A DNA stretch of 13,054 nucleotides, taken from assembly GCA_034433615.1 (NCBI GenBank), contig DAOUAJ010000316.1, forward strand, positions 1 to 13,054, written 5' to 3'. This DNA is from DAOUAJ01 sp034433615. Its GTDB lineage: Bacteria; Chloroflexota; Anaerolineae; DUEN01. Positions 5,551 through 13,054 of this stretch are shown here, one piece after another (the first letter of the stretch is position 1; the number at the start of each line of letters is the position of its first letter). A program made the translations under genes and the position numbers. The notes under the pieces are model-generated. The model saw only the letters and a program-made list of their open reading frames with translations, had not been told where the DNA came from and ran no database searches.

Positions 5551-8500
5551 ATGTCCTGGTCAAGGGCGTTGGACAGGGTTCTTCGTCGTCAACGGATCAT
5601 CCCCCTCATGGCCTTGTTGGCGGTGTTGCTGGCAGCCTCTGCCTGTCTTGCGAGCATGCCGGCGGGATCACCACCCTCACCGGCCACGCCGCAGGTCATC
5701 GTGCGGGCTGCGAGCGCGCCGGCCGATACCTGGAATCACGGTGTTGGTCAGAAATGCACAGACTGCCACGCCTCGTCTGAGAAGCCCCAACAGTTCGACT
5801 GGCGCAACATCCCGTCCGGCGAGGCATCACCACCGGAAGCGGAGGAAGGGGGAGATGAGCCTCGTCTGCGCCTTGACTTCTTTACAGCCCAGCGGGCCTA
5901 TCCCAAGACCACTCTCCCTGAAGGCGCGCGCATCAAAGCGTTCAGGCAGACGATGGAGATGGCCAGCCAACTGTCCGGCGCGACTGTGTCGGCCCAGTGG
6001 GTCAGCATCGGGCCGGCCCCCATGAAGAACTCGGCCATGGGCCAGCAAAACGTGGACGTCAGCGGCCGGGTGAAGGCGCTGGCTGTGGATCCCCGTAACT
6101 CCAACGTGGTCTACCTGGGGGCAGCCCAGGGCGGCGTCTGGAAGACCACGGACGGCGGCGCAAGCTGGCAGCCGCTGACCGACAAACAACCATCGCTGGC
6201 CGTGGGCGCTCTCGCTCTCGATCCCCGTAACCCCGACATCGTCTACGTGGGCACCGGCGAGCCTCACCCTGGCCTGGACAACTACTATGGGGCCGGCATC
6301 CTCAAGTCCACGGATGGCGGGACTACCTGGCAGCAACTGGGCGCTGACACCTTCACCGGCCTGGGGATCGCGTCCATCGTCATTGACCCCAATAACAGCA
6401 ACGTTATCTACGTCGCTTCCTCCCGCACCGGAGTTGAAGGCTCGGCCACGCCCGTGCGAGGCGTCTTCAAGTCCACCAACGGTGGGAACACCTGGACGGC
6501 GTTGCTCACCTGCCAGGACTGTTATGGCGCGTCAGACCTGGTGATGGACGCTCGCAACCCCTCCACGCTGTATGCGGCCTTCTGGAGCTATGGCATCTTC
6601 AAGAGCACCAACGGCGGAGCCAACTGGACGCAGCTCACTAACGGATTGCCGGGCTCCAATTTCCGACGTGTCGAGCTGGCGATCAGCCCGTCTAACCCCT
6701 TGATTCTGTACGCCGGTTATGATTACTCAGCTCAGGGTCAGTACGAAGGTGCATTACTGTTCAAAACTGTGGACGGTGGTTCCTCGTGGACCTGGTTGCA
6801 ACAGGCCCCCAACTACTGCACTGGTCAGTGCTGGTACGATAACATCATTGCTGTAAGCCCGACCAATCCCAATGTGGTGTACCTGGGTGGCTCGGCCAAC
6901 TACCAGTGGCAACCCGTCACCCGCATCAAGGAGGTCGTCGTCAGGTCTGGCGATGGCGGCACAACCTGGCAGGACATGAGCCCCAACGATAGCGTGGCTC
7001 ATACGCTCCATCCGGACATGCACGCGATCGCCTTCGATCCTCAGAATCCCAACACCATCTGGGTGGGCAACGACGGCGGGGTGTGGAAATCCACTGATGG
7101 TGGCCAGACCTGGGTCAACCGCAACACCAACCTGGCCACCCTGCAGTTCACGGGCATCGCGCTGCACCCGGCCAACGCCAGCATCGTCTTCGGCGGCATG
7201 CAGGACAATAACAAAGCCAAGACCACGGGGGCGGCCGCCTGGGACGCGCTGGACGTGGGCGATGGTGGGTACGCAGCGATTGATCCGTTCAACCCCCAGT
7301 ATTACTATGGCTCTCGCTATGGGATCTCTTTTCAACGCAATGATCAGGGTGGCACAGCCCCGGTGGATGATTGGCCGATCAAGACGAATGGCATCAACCA
7401 GCAAGACCGTGCCCTCTTCTATGCGCCCTTTGCCCTCGACCCTTCCACCGCGGGCGTGGCGTACTATGGCACCTATCGTTTGTACCGCACCACGAACCGG
7501 GGCGACAATTGGACGCTTATCAGCGGCGACTTGACCAAGGGGACAGGGACTTCTGGCAGCATCTCGACCATCGCCGTTGCCCCATCGGACCTTCGCACCA
7601 TCTATGTGGGCACTTCGGACGGCAATGTGCAGGTGACGACCAATACTGGCGGGAGCTGGACCAATGTCACCAAAGCACCGCTGCCCAATCGCTGGGTCTC
7701 GGAAATCGCCGTTGTCCATAACGCCCCGCGTACGGCCTACGTGGTCTTTAACGGTTTCAACACCCACACGCCGGACACGCCGGGGCACGTCTTCAAGACA
7801 ACGGACGGCGGTACAACCTGGCAGAATATCAGCGGCAACCTGCCCGATGTGCCTGTGCTTTCTATCGTGCTCGACCGCGACGCGCCGGGCACCCTCTACA
7901 TCGGCACCGATGTGGGGGTTTTTCGATCCACCAATGACGGAGCCAGTTGGGCGCCTTTCAACGATGGCCTGCCCAACGTGGCGGTGGTGGACCTGGCCCT
8001 TAACCCCAACGCCGATGTCCTGGTAGCTGCCACTCATGGCCGGAGTGTGTACAAGGTTCAGCTTGGGGTGGCGGAACCCACACCGACGCCCACGCGCACC
8101 CCTTCACCCACGCCTACTCGTCCCCGGTTCACACCGGTCGCGTTCATCTACGTACCGCGCATCGTGAAAGGGCTGAGCCTGCCCACCGCCACACCGACGG
8201 TCGCCGGTACCACCTTCCCCACGCAGACGCCAACCCCCACACCGACCATCAGCCCTACCCCTACGCCGACCCGAACACCTGGCGGCGCTACGCCCACGCC
8301 GACGCGAATACCGTCCCCGCGCGTCTACTTTGATAACTTCAGCAATCCGGCCAGCGGCTGGGCTACCGGCAGTATGGGCTCCTGTCAATATGCCTACTCC
8401 GGCGGAGAGTACCGGATTGGTGTCAATCAGTTTAACTGGGTTTGTATGTCCTCGGCACCGACTGATGCCCAGATCAACGGCACATACTCCGTTGAGGCAC

Positions 8501-9612
8501 GCAAGGCCTCGTTCGCTGACGGTAGCATCTACGGCCTTCTGTTTGGCCTGGACTCCTCATCTTCTTTTGATCAGTTCTACGTATTCTGGGTGGATCCCGC
8601 TGACCAGACATACCTCCTGCAGCGATATGATAATGGGAGCTGGACAGACATAGCGGGCTGGGAGTCCTCTTCTGTCATCAATGCCGGAACAGGCACCAAT
8701 GTGCTCAAGGTGAGACGGCAGGGCGAGCAGATCACCCTCTATGCCAACGGTGTGGATCTGGCGACAGTCGCAGACTCCTCCTTCCCCAATAACGGCTACG
8801 TGGGGGTGGCCGTCTGGGCTGGTTACAACGTGGGGTCAGTCGTTACCTACTTTGACAATTTCAAGATCACCCTGCCGACCCTCATTTTGGACGATAGCTT
8901 CAGCAACCCAGACAGCGGCTGGCCGGTGGGTGCGACTACGGCATGTCAGGCGAGTTATGCTGGCGGAGAGTATCAGACGGCGACCCAACCCAACTACGCC
9001 TGCGTCTTTCGCGGGCCGGGCGGCCCTCGCCCGGATGGCCTCTTTGAGGTGACGGCGTATCGGGGTGAGAGCATCTACCCCACTGCCTATGGCCTGATGT
9101 TCGGGGAGGACGGGACTTTCAGTACTTTCTATGCTTTCCTGGTGATCCCGGATACTCAGGAGTACGTGTTAGCGAAGTATCAAGGTGGTTGGTGGGCGCT
9201 GACCTGGGATGAGGAGGAAAATGATGCCTGGACCTACTCTTCAGCCATCAATCCTGGCATGGCAGACAATACTCTCCAGGTTGAGCGGGACAGCACGCGA
9301 ATCAGCCTGTACGTCAGCGACACCTACCTGGAGGCCGTCAACGATGCCTCTTTCCTGGGAGATGGCTATTTCGGCGTGGTCAATTGGGCGTCAGAGTACG
9401 CCCCCGTCATCGCCTACTTCGATGACTTCAGGCTGACCGTCTGGGATGAGCCGTCGGTGATGGGCCTGGAGGTGGGAAGCCGGGCGGCCATCGGAGAGCT
9501 GAATGGGGAGAGGCGGGCAGAGATGAGCCCTGGGCGGAAGGAATCGCCAATTGTTCCCTACGTGCCGCCTCCTAAGCAGAAGAGCGTGCCTCAACACGGG
9601 GAGTTGGACTGA
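5551..9612 (+). CDS. Exported BNR/Asp-box beta-propeller protein with CxxCH motif, Pro/Thr linker and two tandem C-terminal domains
   Basis: This 1353-residue protein starts with a basic region and a hydrophobic segment (about residues 17-35: IIPLMALLAVLLAASAC), a Sec signal peptide that may be a lipoprotein signal because of the ASAC. A CTDCH motif follows at Cys69-Cys72-His73. From about residue 150 (WVSIGPAP, then GVWKTTDGG) to about 833 there are eleven Asp-box-like motifs such as TDGGASW, TNGGNTW and TNDGASW, typical of sialidase/VPS10-like beta-propellers; no glycosidase active site can be assigned. A Thr/Pro linker (about 841-925) contains the phrase FIYVPRIVK. Two related domains of about 180 residues follow (about 926-1107 and 1111-1298). 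Both open with an FSNP-SGW motif, carry a Cys pair (SCQ...WVC; ACQ...YAC) and end in YFDNF or YFDDF, suggesting jelly-roll sandwiches that bind sugars or surfaces. The start is set by AGGAGG at 5539. The function is unknown; an extracellular binding or hydrolytic role is an inference. Confidence 0.85.
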   Translation: MSWSRALDRVLRRQRIIPLMALLAVLLAASACLASMPAGSPPSPATPQVIVRAASAPADTWNHGVGQKCTDCHASSEKPQQFDWRNIPSGEASPPEAEEGGDEPRLRLDFFTAQRAYPKTTLPEGARIKAFRQTMEMASQLSGATVSAQWVSIGPAPMKNSAMGQQNVDVSGRVKALAVDPRNSNVVYLGAAQGGVWKTTDGGASWQPLTDKQPSLAVGALALDPRNPDIVYVGTGEPHPGLDNYYGAGILKSTDGGTTWQQLGADTFTGLGIASIVIDPNNSNVIYVASSRTGVEGSATPVRGVFKSTNGGNTWTALLTCQDCYGASDLVMDARNPSTLYAAFWSYGIFKSTNGGANWTQLTNGLPGSNFRRVELAISPSNPLILYAGYDYSAQGQYEGALLFKTVDGGSSWTWLQQAPNYCTGQCWYDNIIAVSPTNPNVVYLGGSANYQWQPVTRIKEVVVRSGDGGTTWQDMSPNDSVAHTLHPDMHAIAFDPQNPNTIWVGNDGGVWKSTDGGQTWVNRNTNLATLQFTGIALHPANASIVFGGMQDNNKAKTTGAAAWDALDVGDGGYAAIDPFNPQYYYGSRYGISFQRNDQGGTAPVDDWPIKTNGINQQDRALFYAPFALDPSTAGVAYYGTYRLYRTTNRGDNWTLISGDLTKGTGTSGSISTIAVAPSDLRTIYVGTSDGNVQVTTNTGGSWTNVTKAPLPNRWVSEIAVVHNAPRTAYVVFNGFNTHTPDTPGHVFKTTDGGTTWQNISGNLPDVPVLSIVLDRDAPGTLYIGTDVGVFRSTNDGASWAPFNDGLPNVAVVDLALNPNADVLVAATHGRSVYKVQLGVAEPTPTPTRTPSPTPTRPRFTPVAFIYVPRIVKGLSLPTATPTVAGTTFPTQTPTPTPTISPTPTPTRTPGGATPTPTRIPSPRVYFDNFSNPASGWATGSMGSCQYAYSGGEYRIGVNQFNWVCMSSAPTDAQINGTYSVEARKASFADGSIYGLLFGLDSSSSFDQFYVFWVDPADQTYLLQRYDNGSWTDIAGWESSSVINAGTGTNVLKVRRQGEQITLYANGVDLATVADSSFPNNGYVGVAVWAGYNVGSVVTYFDNFKITLPTLILDDSFSNPDSGWPVGATTACQASYAGGEYQTATQPNYACVFRGPGGPRPDGLFEVTAYRGESIYPTAYGLMFGEDGTFSTFYAFLVIPDTQEYVLAKYQGGWWALTWDEEENDAWTYSSAINPGMADNTLQVERDSTRISLYVSDTYLEAVNDASFLGDGYFGVVNWASEYAPVIAYFDDFRLTVWDEPSVMGLEVGSRAAIGELNGERRAEMSPGRKESPIVPYVPPPKQKSVPQHGELD
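8071..8325 (+). repeat. Pro/Thr-rich low-complexity linker coding sequence
   Basis: Reiterated ACGCC, CCCAC and ACACCGACG words encode two PTPTPT-type runs on either side of a non-repetitive segment containing FIYVPRIVKG. This is an interdomain linker inside the BNR gene, probably a slippage-prone region rather than an independent element. Confidence 0.8.
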
Positions 9613-9648
9613 GAAGCAGCATCATGTAGATGCCCTCACACGCCCGGA

Positions 9649-9690
9649 GGGTCTCCCCCGCGATGCAAGATTGTGCGAGACCCTTCGGGT
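9649..9690 (+). terminator. Possible terminator downstream of the BNR gene
   Basis: GGGTCTC (9649-9655) can pair with GAGACCC (9677-9683). A competing short hairpin ACCC-TTC-GGGT (9680-9690) is followed by TTGTT. It lies 37-80 bases after the stop codon, between convergent genes. The T run is poor and the stems are short, so this is a tentative call. Confidence 0.35.
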
Positions 9691-9788
9691 TTGTTCGTGA
9701 GTAAAGCGTCTGGCATCTCGTGCTGGCGGGACTCCTGGCCTGCGAGACGGGCCGGCTGGACGAGGCAGAGGCGTCAATGAGGGTTCGG

Positions 9789-11324
9789 TTAGCGCATCGC
9801 CTGACCCGATGAGCGGATCATGATGCTGATCACCGTCTGTATGATCCCATCCATCGCCTGGGGCATCAAGGCCAACATGCCTGAAAGGGTTATGCCTGCG
9901 GCCAGCAAGATGATCGTGATGAACCGCTCACGCGGCATCAGGCGTTGCATAGGGGGCAGTGGAGCCAGGAACGTTTGCAGTAAACGCAGATATCCCAGGA
10001 CGACGCCCAGTTGTCCCACCACGATCAGCAAGCCCCATGTGGGCTGTGTTCCCAGCAAAGTTTGTATCAATGTCCAGCGTGGTCCGAATGAGGCAGTCAG
10101 TGGGAATCCGGCCAGCCCCAGCCCACCGACCATGATGGCCAACACCGTCCACGGCAGCCGCCGCACCTGCCCACGTATGGCTGTCCAATCGTCCTCTGGC
10201 GAGTCCGCCAACGTGTCCCCTGGACTGACCGTCCAGTCTGCCCTGAGCAGGCCAAGGTGGTCAGCCTGTCCTGTGGCCAGGCACAGGGGCACAGGGGCAC
10301 GAGGGACGAGCTGTCGGACACGAGAGCGCAAGTTGGCAATGCCATACGCACTGAGGAACAGGCTCAACGCCCGCCCCATGAACAATGCCGTCGCCATCTG
10401 CCATTCCAATGGAGCACCCAGGCTGAATCCGAGTAGCAATACCCCCCAATCGTGCAAGGCGGCATATGCCCACAGATGTTGCACCCTCCCTGCCGATACT
10501 GCCCCCATCGCCCCCCACAGCAAGGTGACCAATCCCCCCAAAGCTAACACCCGGCTGACCTCCACGTGCTCCGCCAGCCACGGCCAGCTCGCGAAGACAG
10601 CCCAGGTTAGATGCAACAATACAGTCTGCGCGCCTACCAACAAGAATGCCCCCACCACTGGCGGAGCCTGTGCGAGCAACGAGACGACAGGGGCGTGCAA
10701 AGGAACCGGTGCCAATAACAGCAAAAGGGCCAACCCCATCAGCCAGGCCGCTACCTGCAAGTGAACGACCTCGCCTGGCCGCAAGCTGGCCTCCTGAGCG
10801 TGCCAGGCCGCGATCATGGCGAGGGGGAAGGCGATGAGCGGCCACCACATCTGGCGAAAGGCGACACGGGTGGGCACTGATCGTTCTGCCTGAATGATGA
10901 ATACGGACAGGCAGCTCGCCACCAATACCGCTGCCAGCGCGCCCGTCGGCAGTTGCACCGTTACAGCAGCCACCCACAGGACGACGATCAGTAACCCGAC
11001 GGGAGCAAAAGCTTGCCCCGGCGATTGTAACCCCATTCCGGCGAAGGCTGCCAGAGCTACCAATCCCAATGCCGCCAATACGGGGCGCTCGGCCTCGGTC
11101 GCGACAAACGTGTATCCCAGCCCTGCCAGCGGTCGGCTGAATAATACCATGCGCCCCCCCACTAACACGACCCGATCCAGAGGCCAGCGCAGGCTGACTG
11201 CCAGCAAGGCGACTCCTATTGTCATCCCGGCCAGGGCAGAAGCCGCCATCCATCGCCGCAGCGAATACATGAGGATAGATGCCAACGTTAGTCCGCCCAA
11301 GATCAACCCGGCCCCTGGAATCAT
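9789..11324 (-). CDS. NuoN/HyfF-like antiporter-type membrane subunit
   Basis: This 511-residue, strongly hydrophobic protein has about 14 candidate membrane helices, typical of the proton-antiporter family (NuoL/M/N, HyfB/D/F, MrpA/D). Family landmarks are recognisable: PVPLH (206-210) at the PFH-W position, HLWAYAALHDWG (283-294) at the 'krllAYSSIahmG' position, and GLAGFPLTASFGPRW (403-417) at the 'LAGIPPTAGFxGKF' position. Several residues essential in E. coli NuoN appear replaced (see findings). A hydrophilic loop of about 50 residues (335-388) is inserted before the last landmark. The ATG at 11324 overlaps the upstream stop as ATGA, with GGGAG seven bases before it, so the longer frame upstream is rejected. 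In such complexes this subunit translocates protons or sodium ions. It is the last gene of its operon. The exact complex (complex I, hydrogenase-4-like or Mrp-like) is unresolved. Confidence 0.7.
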   Translation of the reverse strand: MIPGAGLILGGLTLASILMYSLRRWMAASALAGMTIGVALLAVSLRWPLDRVVLVGGRMVLFSRPLAGLGYTFVATEAERPVLAALGLVALAAFAGMGLQSPGQAFAPVGLLIVVLWVAAVTVQLPTGALAAVLVASCLSVFIIQAERSVPTRVAFRQMWWPLIAFPLAMIAAWHAQEASLRPGEVVHLQVAAWLMGLALLLLLAPVPLHAPVVSLLAQAPPVVGAFLLVGAQTVLLHLTWAVFASWPWLAEHVEVSRVLALGGLVTLLWGAMGAVSAGRVQHLWAYAALHDWGVLLLGFSLGAPLEWQMATALFMGRALSLFLSAYGIANLRSRVRQLVPRAPVPLCLATGQADHLGLLRADWTVSPGDTLADSPEDDWTAIRGQVRRLPWTVLAIMVGGLGLAGFPLTASFGPRWTLIQTLLGTQPTWGLLIVVGQLGVVLGYLRLLQTFLAPLPPMQRLMPRERFITIILLAAGITLSGMLALMPQAMDGIIQTVISIMIRSSGQAMR

Positions 11325-12004
11325 TCGTGATCTCCCTGGGGAAAGCGGACCCCCATGCCTTCGGCGACGATGAGATAGGCGCAGGCTAGCCCTACCAGGA
11401 GCTTGATCGCCCCCACTGCGCCCTCCACCATCGCGTTGTGCTCCAGGACGGGATAGTAGAGGTGAAAAGCCTCCAGCCACCAGATCAGGCCAATACCGGC
11501 CGTCAGCACCTCATCGCTTAGAGCCAATGCCAGCAAGCTCATCACTGCCAACCAGGTGCACAAGAAGGCCAGGTCAGGGTCCAACCCCTCGAGCGGCAAG
11601 CGGGGCCTGTAAGTCAGAAACAAAGCCGTAACGAAGATCACCATGAACAGCCGCAAGAGGCCACGGGCAGAAAGGAGTGGCCATTGCCAGCGCAACCAGG
11701 GTACAGGGCGCCTGCCCCACCCAGCCGCTCGCGCAGATAGATACCACATGATGGCGATCAAGCCTCCGGTTACCACGCGCAGCAAAGCCCACTCAGGTGG
11801 TGAGTCACGGGTCGCCAGGATTGTGAGCAGGATAGACTGTCCCCCCAGACCTAACACGATGAATCGCCAATCGGTGATCACGACCATCAACGCTGTCAGA
11901 GCCATCAAGGCGACTACACCAGGCAGGCTGTTCAGGAAAGACATAGAAGCCAGCACGCGATCCGGTGTGGGAAGTGATGGAACAGGTCCCATTTTTGTGT
12001 GCAT
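11321..12004 (-). CDS. HyfE/NuoK-like small membrane subunit
   Basis: This 227-residue protein has about six or seven hydrophobic segments. The N-terminal part resembles hydrogenase-4 subunit HyfE as I recall it: a first helix around FLNSLPGVVALMALT, then GGQSILLTILAT, a short acidic link and LRVVTGGLIAIMWYLSAR. The C-terminal part also fits, with MVEGAVGAIKLLVGLACAYL near 192-211 at the position of HyfE's 'LVEIGIATDAIFAVIVM'. HyfE is an extended NuoK relative, and its length (about 216) fits. Gene order supports this, because in hyf operons HyfE sits between two antiporter-like subunits as here. The ATG at 12004 lies three bases after the preceding stop, but its GAGG is immediately adjacent, so the ATG at 11992 is an alternative start. 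The stop overlaps the next start by four bases, indicating translational coupling. The similarity is from memory and needs a profile search. Confidence 0.5.
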   Translation of the reverse strand: MHTKMGPVPSLPTPDRVLASMSFLNSLPGVVALMALTALMVVITDWRFIVLGLGGQSILLTILATRDSPPEWALLRVVTGGLIAIMWYLSARAAGWGRRPVPWLRWQWPLLSARGLLRLFMVIFVTALFLTYRPRLPLEGLDPDLAFLCTWLAVMSLLALALSDEVLTAGIGLIWWLEAFHLYYPVLEHNAMVEGAVGAIKLLVGLACAYLIVAEGMGVRFPQGDHE

Positions 12005-12007
12005 CCT

Positions 12008-13054
12008 CTACCGGCGTACCAGGAGCAAGATCAATAATAACGTTAAGGCCACCCAGCCCATGTATCCCTCGCCCTCCACGATGCGCAATACCGCTTGCCA
12101 GAGGGCCCAGGCTGCTCGCGCTGTGATCTGAACCAGGCCATACACCCAATCCAGGCGGGCTACACGAGCCACTCCCTCCTGGAATCTCTCCCATCTGATC
12201 AACGCGGGCTCCCGGCTGTAATTCAGCCACAATGCCAGGGCGGAGACGACCAGCAAGCGTGCCCAGATAGACGAAGGCATGCTGGTCATCAGCGTCAGCA
12301 GTCCGGCCCGCGGCGCCTCGACCCCGATCAGACGCAGCATCATCGCTGGCTGTAATCCCGCAAATACCGCCGGCACCGCCAACACAACCGCGGCCGTTAA
12401 CAGGCGAGCCTCGCGCCGCGACATGCGTTCGGGCAGGGGGGTGATCGGCCGTTCCCAACCGCGCAACAACGTCGCCAAAAGCAGACTGTCAGCCAGAACG
12501 GTGATCGTCCAAAAGAGGAGGTGGCCTGTAGGAGGCGCCAGGCGCGCAACCCACGCCTGGCCGGTGAAACCGGCCGTCGCCGGGTAACCCAACAGTGTCA
12601 ACACAGCCAGGACCGCCGGCCAACGCCCTCCCCAACTCTGGTTGACCAAATATGCCACCAACAACATCCCCAGACCCAGACTGAAGGCCAGCAACCAGCC
12701 GACCAAAGGGAGCATACCTTGCCCTGGCCACAGGCTCATAGTCAGGATAATCACTCCCGCCCGATTCGCACACACCAGATCCAGGGAGCAAACCGTATCC
12801 AGCTCCGTCCAGGCTGCGATAGAACTACCAAGGAGGAAGAGGGTCATCAGCACCCACCACTGAGGTTCGCCCAGCCAGGCCATATCTGCCGTGCTGTTGA
12901 TCTGGCCTAAGAGCCAGAGGCCCGCTATGGCCGGGATCAGGTAGACTGAGAGACGATCAGTCAGCGAAGAAAGGCGGCTATGATGCAGCCACCCATGAAA
13001 AGGGTAAGCGGCAGAACGCAGCATGATCGCCATAAGCAGCAACGCCTCGGCCAG
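12008..13054 (-). CDS. Antiporter-like (NuoL/M/N or HyfB/D type) membrane subunit, 5' truncated
   Basis: The frame runs off the right edge, so the N-terminal part is missing. 348 residues are visible, with about ten hydrophobic segments. AYPFHGWL (visible residues 16-23) matches the PFHxWLP landmark of complex I antiporter subunits, and TLLGYPATAGFTGQAWV matches the later 'LAGLPPTAGFxGKF' landmark. The sequence is otherwise divergent. The usual acidic WLPDA is WLHHS, and the lysines expected before PFH and after GF are Arg and Gln. Family members usually have 450-650 residues, so roughly a third may lie beyond the edge. The stop is three bases before the next gene, consistent with one operon. 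Assignment to HyfB, HyfD, NuoM or NuoL type is not possible from this fragment. Confidence 0.65.
   Translation of the reverse strand: MAEALLLMAIMLRSAAYPFHGWLHHSRLSSLTDRLSVYLIPAIAGLWLLGQINSTADMAWLGEPQWWVLMTLFLLGSSIAAWTELDTVCSLDLVCANRAGVIILTMSLWPGQGMLPLVGWLLAFSLGLGMLLVAYLVNQSWGGRWPAVLAVLTLLGYPATAGFTGQAWVARLAPPTGHLLFWTITVLADSLLLATLLRGWERPITPLPERMSRREARLLTAAVVLAVPAVFAGLQPAMMLRLIGVEAPRAGLLTLMTSMPSSIWARLLVVSALALWLNYSREPALIRWERFQEGVARVARLDWVYGLVQITARAAWALWQAVLRIVEGEGYMGWVALTLLLILLLVRR

Noticed and set aside
6754..8037. Long minus-strand open frame (427 codons) antisense to the BNR gene
   Set aside because: It is a mirror of the repetitive GC-rich Asp-box coding sequence. The product is rich in Arg, Gly, His and Val with no recognisable domain, while the plus strand has clear BNR motifs and a ribosome-binding site.
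10270..10305. Short reiteration of GCACAGGG near 10277-10301
   Set aside because: It lies inside the hydrophilic loop of the NuoN-like coding frame and keeps that frame open. Two or three short units are not enough to call a separate element.
10261..11253. Minus-strand 330-codon frame inside the NuoN-like gene
   Set aside because: It is a frame-shifted shadow of the membrane protein, rich in Gly, Arg and Ser, without the hydrophobic helices present in the chosen frame.

Overview
The window looks like a GC-rich bacterial chromosome or metagenome contig. It most resembles a member of the Chloroflexota (Anaerolineae-like). This is an inference from three traits: a large secreted BNR-repeat protein with a Pro/Thr-rich linker, a GT39-type membrane glycosyltransferase, and intergenic regions filled with several short repeat families, including the 'GTCATTC-GAGC...GAGGAATCTCG' type. 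No rRNA, tRNA, transposase, CRISPR array or phage gene is visible.

Layout, left to right. (1) 2-1054, plus: the C-terminal part of a polytopic GT39-like glycosyltransferase, cut by the left edge. (2) 1127-1972, plus: a patatin-like phospholipase/esterase whose stop codon lies inside an intergenic repeat. (3) 2046-3563 and 3927-4832, both minus: an FGGY carbohydrate kinase and a class II (zinc) ketose-bisphosphate aldolase. They probably form a phosphorylate-then-cleave sugar catabolism pair read from one strong promoter (4885-4913). The 363-bp gap between them holds a structured repeat. (4) 4833-5550: a 718-bp divergent intergenic region with two near-consensus sigma-70-type promoters facing opposite ways, inverted clusters of heptanucleotide repeats, and a second copy of the structured repeat. 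(5) 5551-9612, plus: a 1353-residue exported protein with a signal peptide, a lone CxxCH motif, an 11-Asp-box beta-propeller region, a Pro/Thr linker and two tandem beta-sandwich-like domains. (6) 9789 to the right edge, minus: three tightly packed membrane genes. In transcription order these are an antiporter-like (NuoL/M/N-type) subunit cut by the edge, a HyfE/NuoK-like protein and a NuoN/HyfF-like protein. Together they resemble the membrane arm of a complex I or group 4 hydrogenase relative.

The points most worth a second look are: the antiporter-like pair, where residues essential for proton pumping in complex I appear substituted and no catalytic gene follows; the two-copy structured repeat with a perfect 8-bp GNRA-capped hairpin; the CxxCH motif in the BNR protein; and the matching promoter architecture of the two divergent genes. 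I did not find a clear, complete new biological system. The membrane cluster is the best candidate, but it is truncated.
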